Part shown: positions 43,422-53,491 of the stretch, piece after piece
Layout: every line of letters starts with the position of its first letter
Numbering within the stretch: the stretch's first letter is position 1
Assembly: GCA_964464925.1 (NCBI GenBank)
Contig: CAYXLI010000001.1
Location: 62,001 to 126,000, forward strand
DNA from: CAYXLI01 sp964464925
GTDB taxonomy: Bacteria > Acidobacteriota > Terriglobia > Bryobacterales > Bryobacteraceae
Direction: 5' to 3'
Length of the DNA: 64,000 bases
Program-made: the position numbers and the translations under genes
The notes under the pieces: generated by a model
What the model was told of the DNA's origin: nothing
The model's input: the letters and a program-made list of their open reading frames with translations, nothing else
The model's database searches: none

Positions 43422-43771
43422 TGGCCAAGTACCAGAACCGAATCGAACTCGTGCAGGGCACACTCGACATGCTGGTTCTGCAGACGCTCGTCTGGGGAGT
43501 ACAGCACGGTTACGGAATCAGCCAGGCCATTCGCTCGGGTTCCAACGATGTGTTGCAGGTGGAAACCGGCTCTCTTTACCCCGCTCTTCACCGGCTGGAA
43601 AAACAAGGCTGGGTGAAGTCTGAATGGAAGGAATCGGAGAACAAACAGCGCGCCCGCTATTACAGCCTCACCGCCGCTGGCCGCAAGCACCTGGCAAATG
43701 AGCAAACCCGCTGGACCGAAGTGACCTCTGCAATTGCCGCTCTGATGGCGAAACAAGGAGGTGCGGCGTGA
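43421..43771 (+). CDS. PadR-family transcriptional regulator
   Basis: A 116-residue PadR winged-helix repressor. Diagnostic segments are GTLDMLVLQTLVWGVQHGYGIS, VETGSLYPALHRLEKQGWVKSEW (recognition helix and wing) and ARYYSLTAAGRKHL, followed by a short dimerisation helix. The TTG start is forced by a stop 24 nt upstream in frame. Its TGA overlaps the GTG of the following permease, and a perfect inverted repeat ends at its start codon, so it likely regulates itself and the permease. Confidence 0.9.
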   Translation: MAKYQNRIELVQGTLDMLVLQTLVWGVQHGYGISQAIRSGSNDVLQVETGSLYPALHRLEKQGWVKSEWKESENKQRARYYSLTAAGRKHLANEQTRWTEVTSAIAALMAKQGGAA

Positions 43772-46386
43772 CCTTCTGGAAGCGCAACCGCAAGGACGCG
43801 GAACTGGACGAGGAACTTCGGGCCCACCTTGCCCTGGCTGCTCAGGAACGCATCAAGCGTGGCGAACCGCCCGGTGAAGCGTTTTTCAACGCGCGCCGCG
43901 AACTCGGCAACGAACTCTTGATCAAGGAAGTCACACGCGAAATGTGGGGTACGGCTCGATGGGAAAACCTCATTCGCGACCTCCGATATATACTGCGGCA
44001 GAGCCTCCGCAGTCCAGCGTTTTCTCTCACCGCCGTCCTGACCCTGGCGTTAGGAATCGCTGCCACGGTCACCATGTTTACCGTCGTCAACGGCGTGCTC
44101 CTGAAGCCGTTGAACTTTCCGGATCCTGACCGTCTCTACCTCGCCCGCTCCGTCCCTCCTAAGAATTTCGGCCTGGTTGGCGACTTCCCTGTAAACGCGA
44201 GGCACTACCAGGAGTGGCGGTCCCGCTGCCAATCGTGCTCCGCAGTGGCGTTGGTGCGCTTCGACGAACTCACCTTGATCGGCGCCGGCGAGCCGGTCCG
44301 ACTGCCCACTTATAGCGTCTCTTACAACTTCTTCCGGACGATGGGCATTCAGCCCGCGCTCGGGCGGGACTTCCTTGCCGAAGAGGAGTCCTCGCTCGGC
44401 TCCGTCATCCTTTCCGATTCGCTCTGGCGGAATCGGTTCGCAGCGGATCCCTCCGTCATCGGACGAACCGTTACCATCAACGGCGAATCGCATCTTGTCG
44501 TGGGAGTCCTTCCGCCTGGTATTCATCTTCCGAAAGGCAACGATTGGGGCACGTTATTCGGACCCAATGAAGCACCGCAAATCTTCCGCACCGTCGGGCT
44601 GACCTATTCGCGCCTGCGGCCAATCGGAAATCTGAACTACTCCTGCGTGATTCGTCTCAAGCCGCAAGCCAGCCCGCAACAGACTGCCACGGAGATGAAC
44701 GCGCTTCTCGCGGACTTCCGTCAAAAGTCCCAATTCCAGTTGGATATTATTCTTACGCCGTTGCACGGCCAGATGACGCGCCGCGCGAGTTCCGCTCTCT
44801 GGCTTCTCCTCGGCACGGTCGCCGCGGTTCTGCTGATCGTCTGTGTCAACATCGGCAATCTCATGCTGGTACGCACCACCGGCCGTTTTCGCGAGGCGGG
44901 AATTCGACTGGCTCTGGGCGCGGGGCGCGCGGACCTGTTCGGGCTCGTCGTGAAGGAGGCGGTTGTACTCGTAGGAATCGGCACTTGCTTCGGATTGGCA
45001 ATCGCTCATCAGGCGATTCGAATCTTTGTTGCCCAGGCACCCGTCTCGCTGCCACGCCTGGAAGAGATCCGAATGGATTGGCAAGTTCTCATCTTTGCAG
45101 CCGGTGCGTCGGCGTTCTCGGCAGCCATTTGTTGTCTCTTCCCCGCATGGCGCTTGTCGCGCATTGACCCCAATGAGGCGCTCAAAGCGGGCTCCTCCAC
45201 CAGCACTGAGCCGCGCCGGAAAGTGACGATTCGCGAAGCGTTCGTTGGCCTTGAAGTAGCGGTCAGTACCGTGTTGTTGATTGTCGGCGGCCTGCTCCTT
45301 GCCAGCTTTGTACGCCTTATCCAGAACGATCGCGGTTTCGAGGTGGACCACGTGGTCACCCAGGATGTATCATTCCTCTCTCCTAAATACGCTCATGGCG
45401 TGCGACGGCAGGTTGTCGCCGGCCTTGCCGCAAAGATGGCCCTCATCCCTACGGTGACTGCCGTGGGAGCTGTGAACCAGCTTCCCCTAATCGGAGAGGA
45501 CTGGATCAGCGATCTCGAAGACCCCGATCAGCCGCCGCTTCCTCCTGGGCAAGCCGCTTTGGCGAACATGCGTTTCGTGACGCCGGACTACTTCAAAGCG
45601 ATGGCGATTCCGCTCAAGCAGGGCCGCCTTCTCAATGACGCGGACAAGGACAAGCGCGTAGCCGTGATAAGTGAACGCGTGGGCCGGATTCTGTGGCCGA
45701 ATCAGAGCCCGATCGGAAAACACGTGCGCGGTGGCGGTTCGCCGCCGCCTTCACTGGAGGTCGTGGGCGTCGTCGCGGAGGTGAACGCGGGCGGCCTCGA
45801 AACGCCCACCATGATGGTTTACGAACACTATTGGAGAATGCAGCCTATCTCCATTTCATTCGCCTTGCGAACACGAGGCTCACCCGAACCCGTGATCACT
45901 GCACTACACAGCATCCTGTCGAATGCCGACCCCGAAATGGCCATCCAGGCCCCCAAGACGATGGAGCAGATTCTCGATGAGTCCATCGCGCCGAGGCGTT
46001 TCGAAATGGGACTCGCCGTGTTCTTCGCCGTGGCCGCGCTGCTGCTCGCCTCAATCGGCATCTACGGCCTGATCAGTTTTTCCGTCGCGCGCCGCTCCGG
46101 TGAGATCGCCATCCGGATCGCACTCGGAGCCCAACGCGGACAATTGCTTCGCATGGTGTTCCGCGACGGACTGCGTCCCGTAGTATTTGGCCTTGGCGCC
46201 GGCCTCATCGGCGGACTTGCCCTAAGCCGTCTGTTGGCGGCCCAGCTCTATGGCATCGCTCCTCACGACCCCTTCATCCTGATCGCCGTGATCGTAGTGT
46301 TCCTGGCGGTCGCCGTCTGGGCGTGTTCAGTTCCCGCAATTCGGGCCCTTCGAGTGGATCCGATTGCTGCCTTGTGGTTCGAATAA
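43768..46386 (+). CDS. ADOP-type ABC transporter permease (FtsX/MacB_PCD)
   Basis: An 872-residue permease of the acidobacterial duplicated-orphan-permease type. An N-terminal cytoplasmic stretch (DAELDEELRAHLALAAQERIKRG) precedes the first helix and two FtsX/MacB_PCD units: helix (LTAVLTLALGIAATVTMF), periplasmic core, helices near 350-460, then a second core and final helices (FFAVAALLLASIGIYGLISF, GEIAIRIALGAQRGQLLRM). No ATPase gene is adjacent, as is typical of this group. It probably exports or mechanically couples to an unknown substrate. Coupled to the PadR gene by a GTGA overlap. Confidence 0.9.
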   Translation: MTFWKRNRKDAELDEELRAHLALAAQERIKRGEPPGEAFFNARRELGNELLIKEVTREMWGTARWENLIRDLRYILRQSLRSPAFSLTAVLTLALGIAATVTMFTVVNGVLLKPLNFPDPDRLYLARSVPPKNFGLVGDFPVNARHYQEWRSRCQSCSAVALVRFDELTLIGAGEPVRLPTYSVSYNFFRTMGIQPALGRDFLAEEESSLGSVILSDSLWRNRFAADPSVIGRTVTINGESHLVVGVLPPGIHLPKGNDWGTLFGPNEAPQIFRTVGLTYSRLRPIGNLNYSCVIRLKPQASPQQTATEMNALLADFRQKSQFQLDIILTPLHGQMTRRASSALWLLLGTVAAVLLIVCVNIGNLMLVRTTGRFREAGIRLALGAGRADLFGLVVKEAVVLVGIGTCFGLAIAHQAIRIFVAQAPVSLPRLEEIRMDWQVLIFAAGASAFSAAICCLFPAWRLSRIDPNEALKAGSSTSTEPRRKVTIREAFVGLEVAVSTVLLIVGGLLLASFVRLIQNDRGFEVDHVVTQDVSFLSPKYAHGVRRQVVAGLAAKMALIPTVTAVGAVNQLPLIGEDWISDLEDPDQPPLPPGQAALANMRFVTPDYFKAMAIPLKQGRLLNDADKDKRVAVISERVGRILWPNQSPIGKHVRGGGSPPPSLEVVGVVAEVNAGGLETPTMMVYEHYWRMQPISISFALRTRGSPEPVITALHSILSNADPEMAIQAPKTMEQILDESIAPRRFEMGLAVFFAVAALLLASIGIYGLISFSVARRSGEIAIRIALGAQRGQLLRMVFRDGLRPVVFGLGAGLIGGLALSRLLAAQLYGIAPHDPFILIAVIVVFLAVAVWACSVPAIRALRVDPIAALWFE

Positions 46387-46818
46387 CTAAGGAGCCATGC
46401 GGAGATCGGCCAGCTTGTCCTCTTGAATCTGCTCCATTACGTGCATCATGTCCCAGTTCTGCCACACTTCCACCATGTGGCCGGCAGCGTCGAATCGTGC
46501 CATCGCAATCCCTGTCGTCATCAGGTTCCGGCCTGTCGCCGGAATGCCTAACCCGTCTCCCGTGTGCTTCATCGTGGCAGTCCACCGGAGGCAGCCATAG
46601 TGATTGTTCGAAAACCCTTCATCGGGCGTGATGCGGACGTCGGAGAACATCGTTTGAATCCGTGCGTAGAAGTCTTTAAAAGCCTTCGGCCCTTTGGTCG
46701 TTATTGCACCATCGTGGACCACCGTATCTGGAGTGAATATTTCATCCACAGTTTCCAGCTTCTTTTGGTTCCAGACTTCTTCGAACCAGCGGACAAGGAT
46801 TTTACTGTTATCTTGCAT
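46387..46818 (-). CDS. SnoaL-like / NTF2-fold protein
   Basis: A 143-residue protein of the SnoaL-like ester-cyclase group. It has WFEEVWNQKKLETVDEIFTPDTVVHDG, KAFKDFYARIQTMFSDVRIT and the C-terminal WQNWDMMHVMEQI. The NTF2 cone often binds small hydrophobic ligands; catalysis is not proven. The start at 46818 is supported by an AGGAGG a few bases upstream, one of the clear Shine-Dalgarno sites in the window. It is convergent with the ADOP permease gene. Confidence 0.8.
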   Translation of the reverse strand: MQDNSKILVRWFEEVWNQKKLETVDEIFTPDTVVHDGAITTKGPKAFKDFYARIQTMFSDVRITPDEGFSNNHYGCLRWTATMKHTGDGLGIPATGRNLMTTGIAMARFDAAGHMVEVWQNWDMMHVMEQIQEDKLADLRMAP

Positions 46819-46935
46819 TTGTTCCTCCTGCGGTGGCAATTATGGCAGTCGTTCCAGACAGCTAAGCGCCGCGGGAGTTTTCGAACCCGCCATATCCGCC
46901 TCCTGGAGGAAAATTATCTCAATGTTTGTTTTGTA

Positions 46936-48804
46936 TCAGGACGTGAGATACCAGGGTACGTTGATCACCATAATGCGCCGGTTACCGCGCACCAGAAGCA
47001 TCGCCTTCAGCACGGCGGCGCGCTTATTGTGAAGCAGATAGTGATACCACCGGCTCACCACCAGTTCGGGAATCAGGACTGCGATCTGCCGGTCCGGATT
47101 CTGTGCTTCCAATTCAAGCACGTGATCCATGATGGGCCGGAGAACCCAGCGGTACGGCGACGGAATCACTACAAGTTGCGGGACCGGCACGCCGGCTTTT
47201 CGGGCAGGTTCCTCCGCGTATTCCCGCCATTTTCGTGATAAATCGTCCTGTTCTTCGCCTGAATCGACGTGCACCGCCTGCACATCCCGCGAAAGCGTAT
47301 AGGCAAAGTGCAAACCCTTCTGGCTCACCTTGCTCCACGTCTGCAGCAGGACGACGACCTGCGGCGCCAGCAGGTTGGCGAAATCCGCCGGGGCATCCGT
47401 AGCGATCTGGATAGCGACGTTGTCATAATGCCGGCGTATGGCAAGCATCGTTGAGAGCAGCAGCGGAATCAGCAGCAAAGTCACCCACGCGCCTTCGGCG
47501 AATTTTGCCACCAACACGATCACAACGGTGATACCGGTAGCAGTCGCGCCGACCCCGTTCACCGCCATGTGATGCCATGCGCGCCCGCCCTCCTTGCGCT
47601 TCCAGTGAAAAACCATGCCGGCCTGGGAAAGCGTGAAGGCTAGAAACGCACCCACCGCGAAGAGTGGAATTAGTCGATCTGTGACGCCGTTGAAGATAAC
47701 GAGCAGCACAGTGGCAAGCGCGGCCAGCACGTAGATGCCTTGCGAATAGACAAGCCGGCGTCCCGTGGAGCCGAACGAGCGGGGTAGGTACCCGTCCTGC
47801 GCCACAATCCGGCACAACCTCGGAAAATCGGCGAATGCCGTATTCGCCGAGAGCGCCAGCACCAGGATGATCGCTCCGATTGAGAGATAGTAGAAGGCGC
47901 CCTTTCCGATCACTGCGCCCAGCAGGATGGAAAGTACAGACTCGTACCCGGAGCTGCCTGGTTCCGTGGCGCCGATTCCGTAAGCGCGGACCAGATACGC
48001 AATGCCGCCAAGCAGAAAAATGAGCAGACCGATAATTACCGTCAGTGTCCGTTGCGCGTTCGGCGCCGTGGGTTCCCGGAACGCTTTCACACCATTACTG
48101 ACCGCCTCCACACCGGTCATCGCGGTGCACCCGCTGGCGAAGGCTTGCAGCAGCAGCCACACGCCAGCCGTGGCGGTGGCGGCGGGCAGCTTCGGAGGCG
48201 GCACAACCGGCACCGGACCGCCGGCAGCCGTGAGCGCTTTATAGAGACCCATTACAATCACGATCGAAAGCGTGCCCACGAACAGATACGTCGGAATCAT
48301 GAACACGAGGCCCGCGTCGCGAACGCCTCTCAGGTTGATGATCGTGATGAGGAACAGTATCCCGAGACAGATCGAGAGCGTATGCGGCTGCAAGCCGGGT
48401 GCGGCGGAGACCAGCGCTCCGACCGCGGCGGCGATCCCGACAGCCACCACCAGAATGTAGTCGATCATCAACGCCGCCGCGGCCAGCAGTCCGGCAAACT
48501 TCCCGATATTCTTGCGCGCCACCGTGTAGGACCCGCCGCCGCCCGGATACGCGGCAATCGTCTGGCGATAGGAAAAATAGACGATGATCAGCAGACCGAT
48601 GATGCTGACGCTGATCGGCAAGATATTCGCAACGCCCGCCGCGCCCAAGGGAATCAGCAACGTGAGCGCGGCCTCAGGCCCGTACGCCGCTGAACTCAAC
48701 GCATCCAATCCGAAGATCGGGATGCCTTCAAGCGGGCCGATCTTTTCGGCGCGCGCCTCCTCCGAGGCGAGCGGCCGTCCGAACAGAATATCGATTAGTG
48801 ACAC
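46936..48804 (-). CDS. KimA-like APC-superfamily permease (putative K+ importer)
   Basis: A 622-residue membrane protein with about 12 helices and a 150-residue cytoplasmic C-terminal domain. The opening LFGRPLASEEARAEKIGPLEGIPIFGLDALSSAAYGPEAAL, the helix AYPGGGGSYTVARKNIG and the ending NRRIMVINVPWYL match the APC group that contains Bacillus KimA, a potassium/proton symporter controlled by c-di-AMP at its C-terminal domain. Potassium as substrate is an inference from family likeness. The start is a GTG; the upstream gap of only 25 nt leaves no space for a ydaO-type riboswitch. Confidence 0.78.
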   Translation of the reverse strand: MSLIDILFGRPLASEEARAEKIGPLEGIPIFGLDALSSAAYGPEAALTLLIPLGAAGVANILPISVSIIGLLIIVYFSYRQTIAAYPGGGGSYTVARKNIGKFAGLLAAAALMIDYILVVAVGIAAAVGALVSAAPGLQPHTLSICLGILFLITIINLRGVRDAGLVFMIPTYLFVGTLSIVIVMGLYKALTAAGGPVPVVPPPKLPAATATAGVWLLLQAFASGCTAMTGVEAVSNGVKAFREPTAPNAQRTLTVIIGLLIFLLGGIAYLVRAYGIGATEPGSSGYESVLSILLGAVIGKGAFYYLSIGAIILVLALSANTAFADFPRLCRIVAQDGYLPRSFGSTGRRLVYSQGIYVLAALATVLLVIFNGVTDRLIPLFAVGAFLAFTLSQAGMVFHWKRKEGGRAWHHMAVNGVGATATGITVVIVLVAKFAEGAWVTLLLIPLLLSTMLAIRRHYDNVAIQIATDAPADFANLLAPQVVVLLQTWSKVSQKGLHFAYTLSRDVQAVHVDSGEEQDDLSRKWREYAEEPARKAGVPVPQLVVIPSPYRWVLRPIMDHVLELEAQNPDRQIAVLIPELVVSRWYHYLLHNKRAAVLKAMLLVRGNRRIMVINVPWYLTS

Positions 48805-48829
48805 CAGATTATTGTCGCCGGAAACGACG

Positions 48830-50371
48830 TCAGGTCAGAATTGCTTTCACCACTTCGGCCTTCTCCACTCCGGTCAGCTTCACGTCCAGGCCCTGATACT
48901 TATATGACAGCCGTTCGTGATCAATCCCGAACTGATGCAGAATGGTCGCCTGAAAATCGCGGACGTGAACCGGATCTCTGGTGATGTTGTAACTGAACTC
49001 GTCCGTCTCGCCGTGCACCACCCCGCCCTTGATGCCACCCCCGGCCATCCACAGGCTGAAACACCGCGGATGGTGGTCACGCCCGTAATCGGTCGCCGTC
49101 AGCTTGCCTTGCGAGTAGATTGTTCTCCCAAACTCCCCAGCCAGAATTACCAGCGCGTCGTCCAGCATGCCGCGTTGCTTCAGGTCCTGGATTAGGGCCC
49201 AGCAAGGCTGATCCACTTCCTTGCATTGGCTTGGCAGCACTTCAGGCAAATTCCCGTGTACGTCCCATCCGCGGTGATAAACCTGGACGAATCGTACGCC
49301 GCGTTCGGCCAGCCGCCGGGCCATCAGGCATGTCTGAGCAAACGAGCCCGGTTTGCGAGCCTCTTCGCCGTACATCTCCCACGTCGATGCCGGCTCCTTA
49401 CTCGTATCCGTCAGCTCCGGCACCGAGGCCTGCATGCGGAAAGCCATCTCATATTGCGCGATGCGTGTCTTCGTTTCCGGATCGCCCAGCTTCTGAAATG
49501 TGAGCTGATTCATCGCACCAAGCCCGTCCAGCATACGCCGCCTCACAGTCTTCGGCACGCCATCCGGATTGTTGATGAAAAGCACGGGATCCCCGCTGCT
49601 CCGCAAGCTCACGCCCGAGTACTGGCCCGATAGAAAGCCCGCGCTCCATAGCCGGGCCGAGATGGCCTGCACATTTGCCTTCGGGTGATTATGCTTCGCC
49701 TGCAGTACTACGAACGTCGGCAAATCCTCGTTCATGCTGCCGAGCCCGTAGCTCAGCCACGACCCAATGCACGGCCGTCCCGCAATCATGAAGCCTGTCT
49801 GAAAGAAGGTAATGGCGGGCTCATGATTGATCGCTTCCGTATGCATGCTGCGGATGATTGCGATATCGTCCACCATCCGGGCAGTGTACGGCAGCAGTTC
49901 CGACACCCATGCGCCGGACTTCCCATGCTGTGCGAACTGAAACACGGATGGAGCGATTGGGAACCGGCTCTGCCCGCTGGTCATCGTGGTCAGGCGCTGA
50001 CCTTGCCGGATCGACTCCGGCAGGTCTTTATCGAACCATTTCTGCATGCCAGGCTTGTAATCGAACGTCTCCATCTGTGGAGGCGCGCCCACCAGGTGCA
50101 GATAAATACAACGCTTCGCCTTCGGTGCGAAATGCGGCAGGCCGGGCAGGGTAGCGCCCTGGGCGTCCTTGCCTAGCAGAGAAGCCAGAGCCAGCGCTCC
50201 GATACCTTGAGCGCCGCGCGCAAAGAACCGCCGCCGCGATTCCTCCCGCCCCATCTCTGCCGCAATTCCATCGACTGGATGGCTGCCGGGAGCGTTACTC
50301 CGCAGCGAGTCTCTGTCCAATTCATGCGCCTCGCGCGAGTAGTGTCCTTCTTCATCAGGCCGCAGGATCAT
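48830..50371 (-). CDS. DUF1501 protein (second copy), Tat-exported
   Basis: A 513-residue DUF1501 protein. An extended charged N-terminus leads to RRRFFARGAQGIGALALASLL, a twin-arginine-type signal. Conserved segments follow the first copy at 21998-23422: YLHLVGAPPQMETFDYKPG, SMHTEAINHEPAITFFQTG, VILAGEFGRT and the end RLSYKYQGLDVKLTGV. The ATG overlaps the stop of the PSD1 gene upstream (ATGA at 50368-50371), which supports this early start despite the unusually long leader. Function unknown. Confidence 0.85.
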   Translation of the reverse strand: MILRPDEEGHYSREAHELDRDSLRSNAPGSHPVDGIAAEMGREESRRRFFARGAQGIGALALASLLGKDAQGATLPGLPHFAPKAKRCIYLHLVGAPPQMETFDYKPGMQKWFDKDLPESIRQGQRLTTMTSGQSRFPIAPSVFQFAQHGKSGAWVSELLPYTARMVDDIAIIRSMHTEAINHEPAITFFQTGFMIAGRPCIGSWLSYGLGSMNEDLPTFVVLQAKHNHPKANVQAISARLWSAGFLSGQYSGVSLRSSGDPVLFINNPDGVPKTVRRRMLDGLGAMNQLTFQKLGDPETKTRIAQYEMAFRMQASVPELTDTSKEPASTWEMYGEEARKPGSFAQTCLMARRLAERGVRFVQVYHRGWDVHGNLPEVLPSQCKEVDQPCWALIQDLKQRGMLDDALVILAGEFGRTIYSQGKLTATDYGRDHHPRCFSLWMAGGGIKGGVVHGETDEFSYNITRDPVHVRDFQATILHQFGIDHERLSYKYQGLDVKLTGVEKAEVVKAILT

Positions 50372-53300
50372 TTGTTCAATACCTCGTCGAGGTTCATTAT
50401 TTCGTTCGCTACCATCGTGAGCGCGGCGTACTCGGCCGCCGGCAGACCGGGGTCTGCCTTCCGCTCGCCTGTCTTTAACAGCTTCTCTGCATCCAGTGGG
50501 TTCGTTTCGTAAAAGCGTCGGAAATCCTCAAACGACCGGCGCACAATAGCTTTCTCCTGGGCGCTCAGCGGTCGCGCCAGTAGTCGTAGCGTCATGTAAT
50601 CCATCTCCCGGTCGAGTGTCGCTTCTTCATGCATGCTCCGTTCGGCCAGGGTCTTTGCGGCTTCCACATATTGCACATCGTTCATGGTCGCCAGCGCCTG
50701 CAGCGGTGTATTTGTCCGTTCACGCCTCACGGTGCACGCTTCACGTGTCGGAGCATTGAAAATGTCCATGGCTGCGGGAGGAGCGCTTCGCTTCCAAAAC
50801 GTGTACAAAGATCTGCGGTACAACCCGTCTCCGGAATCGCGTTTATAAAACCGCGTGTTCGACCCGAGCATCGCGACAGCTTCCCAGATTCCGTCCGGCT
50901 GATACGGCTTCACGCTTGGGCCGCCTATTTGCGAGGCCATTAGGCCGCTTGCCGCCAGCGCATAATCCCGTACCATCTCGGCATCCATGCGAAAACGTGG
51001 GCCGCGGCTCAATAGCCGGTTCTCCGGATCTTTCGCCAGCTTATCCGGCGTACCCTGAGCCGACTGTCTATAGGTAGCCGACATCAGCACCTGCTTGTAG
51101 AAACGCTTCACATCCCAACCATGCTCGCGGAAATCCACCGCCAGCCAGTCGAGCAGTTGCTGATTCGCCGGCGCTTCACCCTGGCTGCCGAAATCATCTA
51201 CCGTCTTCACGATTCCGTTGCCGAACAGTTCCTGCCACATGCGGTTCACGGTTACTCGGGCCGTCAGGGGATGCTCGTCGGTGAACAGCCATTTCGCGAA
51301 CCCGAGCCGGTTTCGTGGCAAGTCCGCCGTCATCGGTGGAAGCACCGAAGGCGTGTTCGCTTCCACCTTCGCGCGTTTCTGGTCATACGCGCCGCGGAAT
51401 AGAATATTGGCGGTCGGCGTGGAATCCGTTCTTTCCTGCATCACGTGGGTGACGGCGCCGCGCCGCGCGATTGCTCCTGCTTCCAGGTTGAGCTTGGTCT
51501 GCTCGGACGCCAGCTTCCGGAATGGCTGATACTCCTTGAACAGGAACCAGGTCAGCAGCGCACCTTCGTCTGCCTCTGCGTTGTCCTTCGCCAGCGAAGC
51601 CTGAATTGCCGGCCACTCGTTCAGCAGGGCCGCCTCACTTTCGTTCACCGCGCGTCCAAAGATCCGGAAATCGGCGATTGCTCCCTTCGCCAGCGACTCC
51701 CCTAGAATCAGCGGAGCGCTTACGCCGATGCTGCCCGGCAGTTCCACATTCTGGTTCCCTCGTCCCTGGGTCCGGATCGTCCGCCCGTTCAGGTACAGAT
51801 TCATCCCGGATTGGTGGCGCGAGCCGTCATAAGACAGCGTCACGTGATTCCAGGTTCCGTGCTTGATCTGCTCCAGGTGCGCGGCGCGAATTTCTATGTT
51901 TTTGCCTCCATCGCCAATCAGCCGTGCGGTCACCACCCGCGCGCCAACCTGTATGGTCCACCCTCGTCCCTTGTCCTTGGTGTCCTGTTGCGAGGCAATC
52001 ACATAGTTCTGCTCCGCCACAGGGAAAAAGAAACTCACGCTGATGCTGAACGGCTTCTCGGCATCCAGCTTCGGAGCGTCCGCGATCTTCACTCCTGTGT
52101 TCTTCAGGAAATGCAGCGCCGGGCGCCCCGCAATGTTGGAACTGCCCATCTCCACATTGCCTTGCAAGGTGTTCAGATCCGCTACAAACAACTCGTTTGC
52201 AAGGGGCGATTTCTGCTCCGTCTTTGTGCGCGCCGCCATCCAGGCGCGGAACGGTCCGCTGGCCGATTCACGTGCGCTCTTCATCTCCGCTTTGATCGCA
52301 TTCAGCCGCCCGGTCACTTTGGCCCACTCCTCGCGGTCCTCCGGGCTCGGCACCACAATCACCGGAGGCGTATCGGGGATGTTGTCATCCATCACCTTCT
52401 GAACCGTGTTGCGGAAGAACGCGCCTAGCGCGTAGAAATCCTTCTGCGAGATCGGATCGAACTTGTGGTCGTGACACGTCGCGCAGCCAACCGTCATTCC
52501 CAGCCATACCGCCCCTGTCGTATCGGCCCGATCCTTGGCGTAGATCTCAGCGTATTCGTCTTCGATAATGCCGGCCTCGTTCGTCGTCACGTTGCACCGG
52601 TGGAAACCCGTGGCAATGCGCTGGTCGAGAGTTGGATTGGGCAGCAGGTCTCCGGCCAGTTGCTCAATCGTGAACTGATCGAACGGTAGATTGCGGTTGT
52701 ACGCTTGAATAACCCAATCGCGATATGGCCACATCTCGCGAAAGTTATCGATGTGAATGCCATGCGTATCCGCATACCGGGCCGCATCCAGCCAGTAGCG
52801 GGCGCGATGCTCGCCGTAACGCGGCGACCGCAGATACCGGTCCACCATGCGCTCATACGCACTCGGCGCCGTGTCTTTGACATACGCCTCGATCTCTGCC
52901 GGGGTTGGGGGAAGGCCAGTGAGATCCAGGGCCACCCGTCGAATCAGAGTGCGTGAATCCGCCTGCGGAGCCGGCTTTAAGCCCTTCGCTTCCAGCCGCG
53001 CCAAAACCAACCAGTCAATCGGATTCTTCGGCCACGCCGCTGCTTTGATGGCGGGCATTGGCGGCTTCACCGGAGCCTGAAACGCCCAGTGCTCCTGCCA
53101 CGGAGCGCCCTGCTCGATCCAGCGCTTCAGCAACACAACCTGAGCGGTCGTCAAGGGCTTGTGAGCATACTCGGGAGGCATCCTCCGAGCCGGGTCGGCC
53201 GCACTGATACGGCTGTACAGCAGGCTCTGCTCCGGCTTCTTCGGAACCACTGCTGCTCCCCGCTTGCGCGCTTCGAGCGCATCCTCTTTTCGGTCCAGCC

Positions 53301-53454
53301 GCAGCCCTGCCATCCGGGTCTTCGAATCCGGCCCGTGACATTGGAAACAATGGTCAGACAGGATTGGCCGAATTTCGCGCTGGAAATCCGGAGGCCGTTG
53401 CTGGCCCCATGCGGCGACAGAAAACAAAAGACAGGCGGCGGTTTTGAGACGCAT
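50368..53454 (-). CDS. PSD1/DUF1549-DUF1553 protein with LamG insertion and haem domain
   Basis: A 1028-residue exported protein, about 200 residues longer than the copy at 23427. After a signal peptide comes a PSCyt1 domain with CFQCH haem site, DUF1549 (PIDWLVLARLEAKGLKPAP, YLRSPRYGEHRARYWLDAARYADTHG), then a concanavalin/LamG-type domain (about 430-625: NVEMGSSNIAGRPALHFLKN, GTWNHVTLSYDGSRHQ, MNLYLNGRTIRTQ) and C-terminal DUF1553 (HPLTARVTVNRMWQELFGNGIVKTVDDFG). The inserted lectin-like domain suggests carbohydrate binding. It is translationally coupled to a DUF1501 gene. Confidence 0.87.
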   Translation of the reverse strand: MRLKTAACLLFSVAAWGQQRPPDFQREIRPILSDHCFQCHGPDSKTRMAGLRLDRKEDALEARKRGAAVVPKKPEQSLLYSRISAADPARRMPPEYAHKPLTTAQVVLLKRWIEQGAPWQEHWAFQAPVKPPMPAIKAAAWPKNPIDWLVLARLEAKGLKPAPQADSRTLIRRVALDLTGLPPTPAEIEAYVKDTAPSAYERMVDRYLRSPRYGEHRARYWLDAARYADTHGIHIDNFREMWPYRDWVIQAYNRNLPFDQFTIEQLAGDLLPNPTLDQRIATGFHRCNVTTNEAGIIEDEYAEIYAKDRADTTGAVWLGMTVGCATCHDHKFDPISQKDFYALGAFFRNTVQKVMDDNIPDTPPVIVVPSPEDREEWAKVTGRLNAIKAEMKSARESASGPFRAWMAARTKTEQKSPLANELFVADLNTLQGNVEMGSSNIAGRPALHFLKNTGVKIADAPKLDAEKPFSISVSFFFPVAEQNYVIASQQDTKDKGRGWTIQVGARVVTARLIGDGGKNIEIRAAHLEQIKHGTWNHVTLSYDGSRHQSGMNLYLNGRTIRTQGRGNQNVELPGSIGVSAPLILGESLAKGAIADFRIFGRAVNESEAALLNEWPAIQASLAKDNAEADEGALLTWFLFKEYQPFRKLASEQTKLNLEAGAIARRGAVTHVMQERTDSTPTANILFRGAYDQKRAKVEANTPSVLPPMTADLPRNRLGFAKWLFTDEHPLTARVTVNRMWQELFGNGIVKTVDDFGSQGEAPANQQLLDWLAVDFREHGWDVKRFYKQVLMSATYRQSAQGTPDKLAKDPENRLLSRGPRFRMDAEMVRDYALAASGLMASQIGGPSVKPYQPDGIWEAVAMLGSNTRFYKRDSGDGLYRRSLYTFWKRSAPPAAMDIFNAPTREACTVRRERTNTPLQALATMNDVQYVEAAKTLAERSMHEEATLDREMDYMTLRLLARPLSAQEKAIVRRSFEDFRRFYETNPLDAEKLLKTGERKADPGLPAAEYAALTMVANEIMNLDEVLNK

Positions 53455-53491
53455 GCTGATTTCGTGATTCTATCGAAACGAAACTTGGTTT

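Noticed and set aside
43768..46386. MacB-type complete ABC exporter
   Set aside because: The permease lacks an ATPase domain and no ATPase gene is adjacent; the PadR-coupled ADOP type fits better.
46936..48830. c-di-AMP (ydaO) riboswitch upstream of the KimA-like gene
   Set aside because: Only 25 nt separate the start codon from the preceding gene, too short for the riboswitch.
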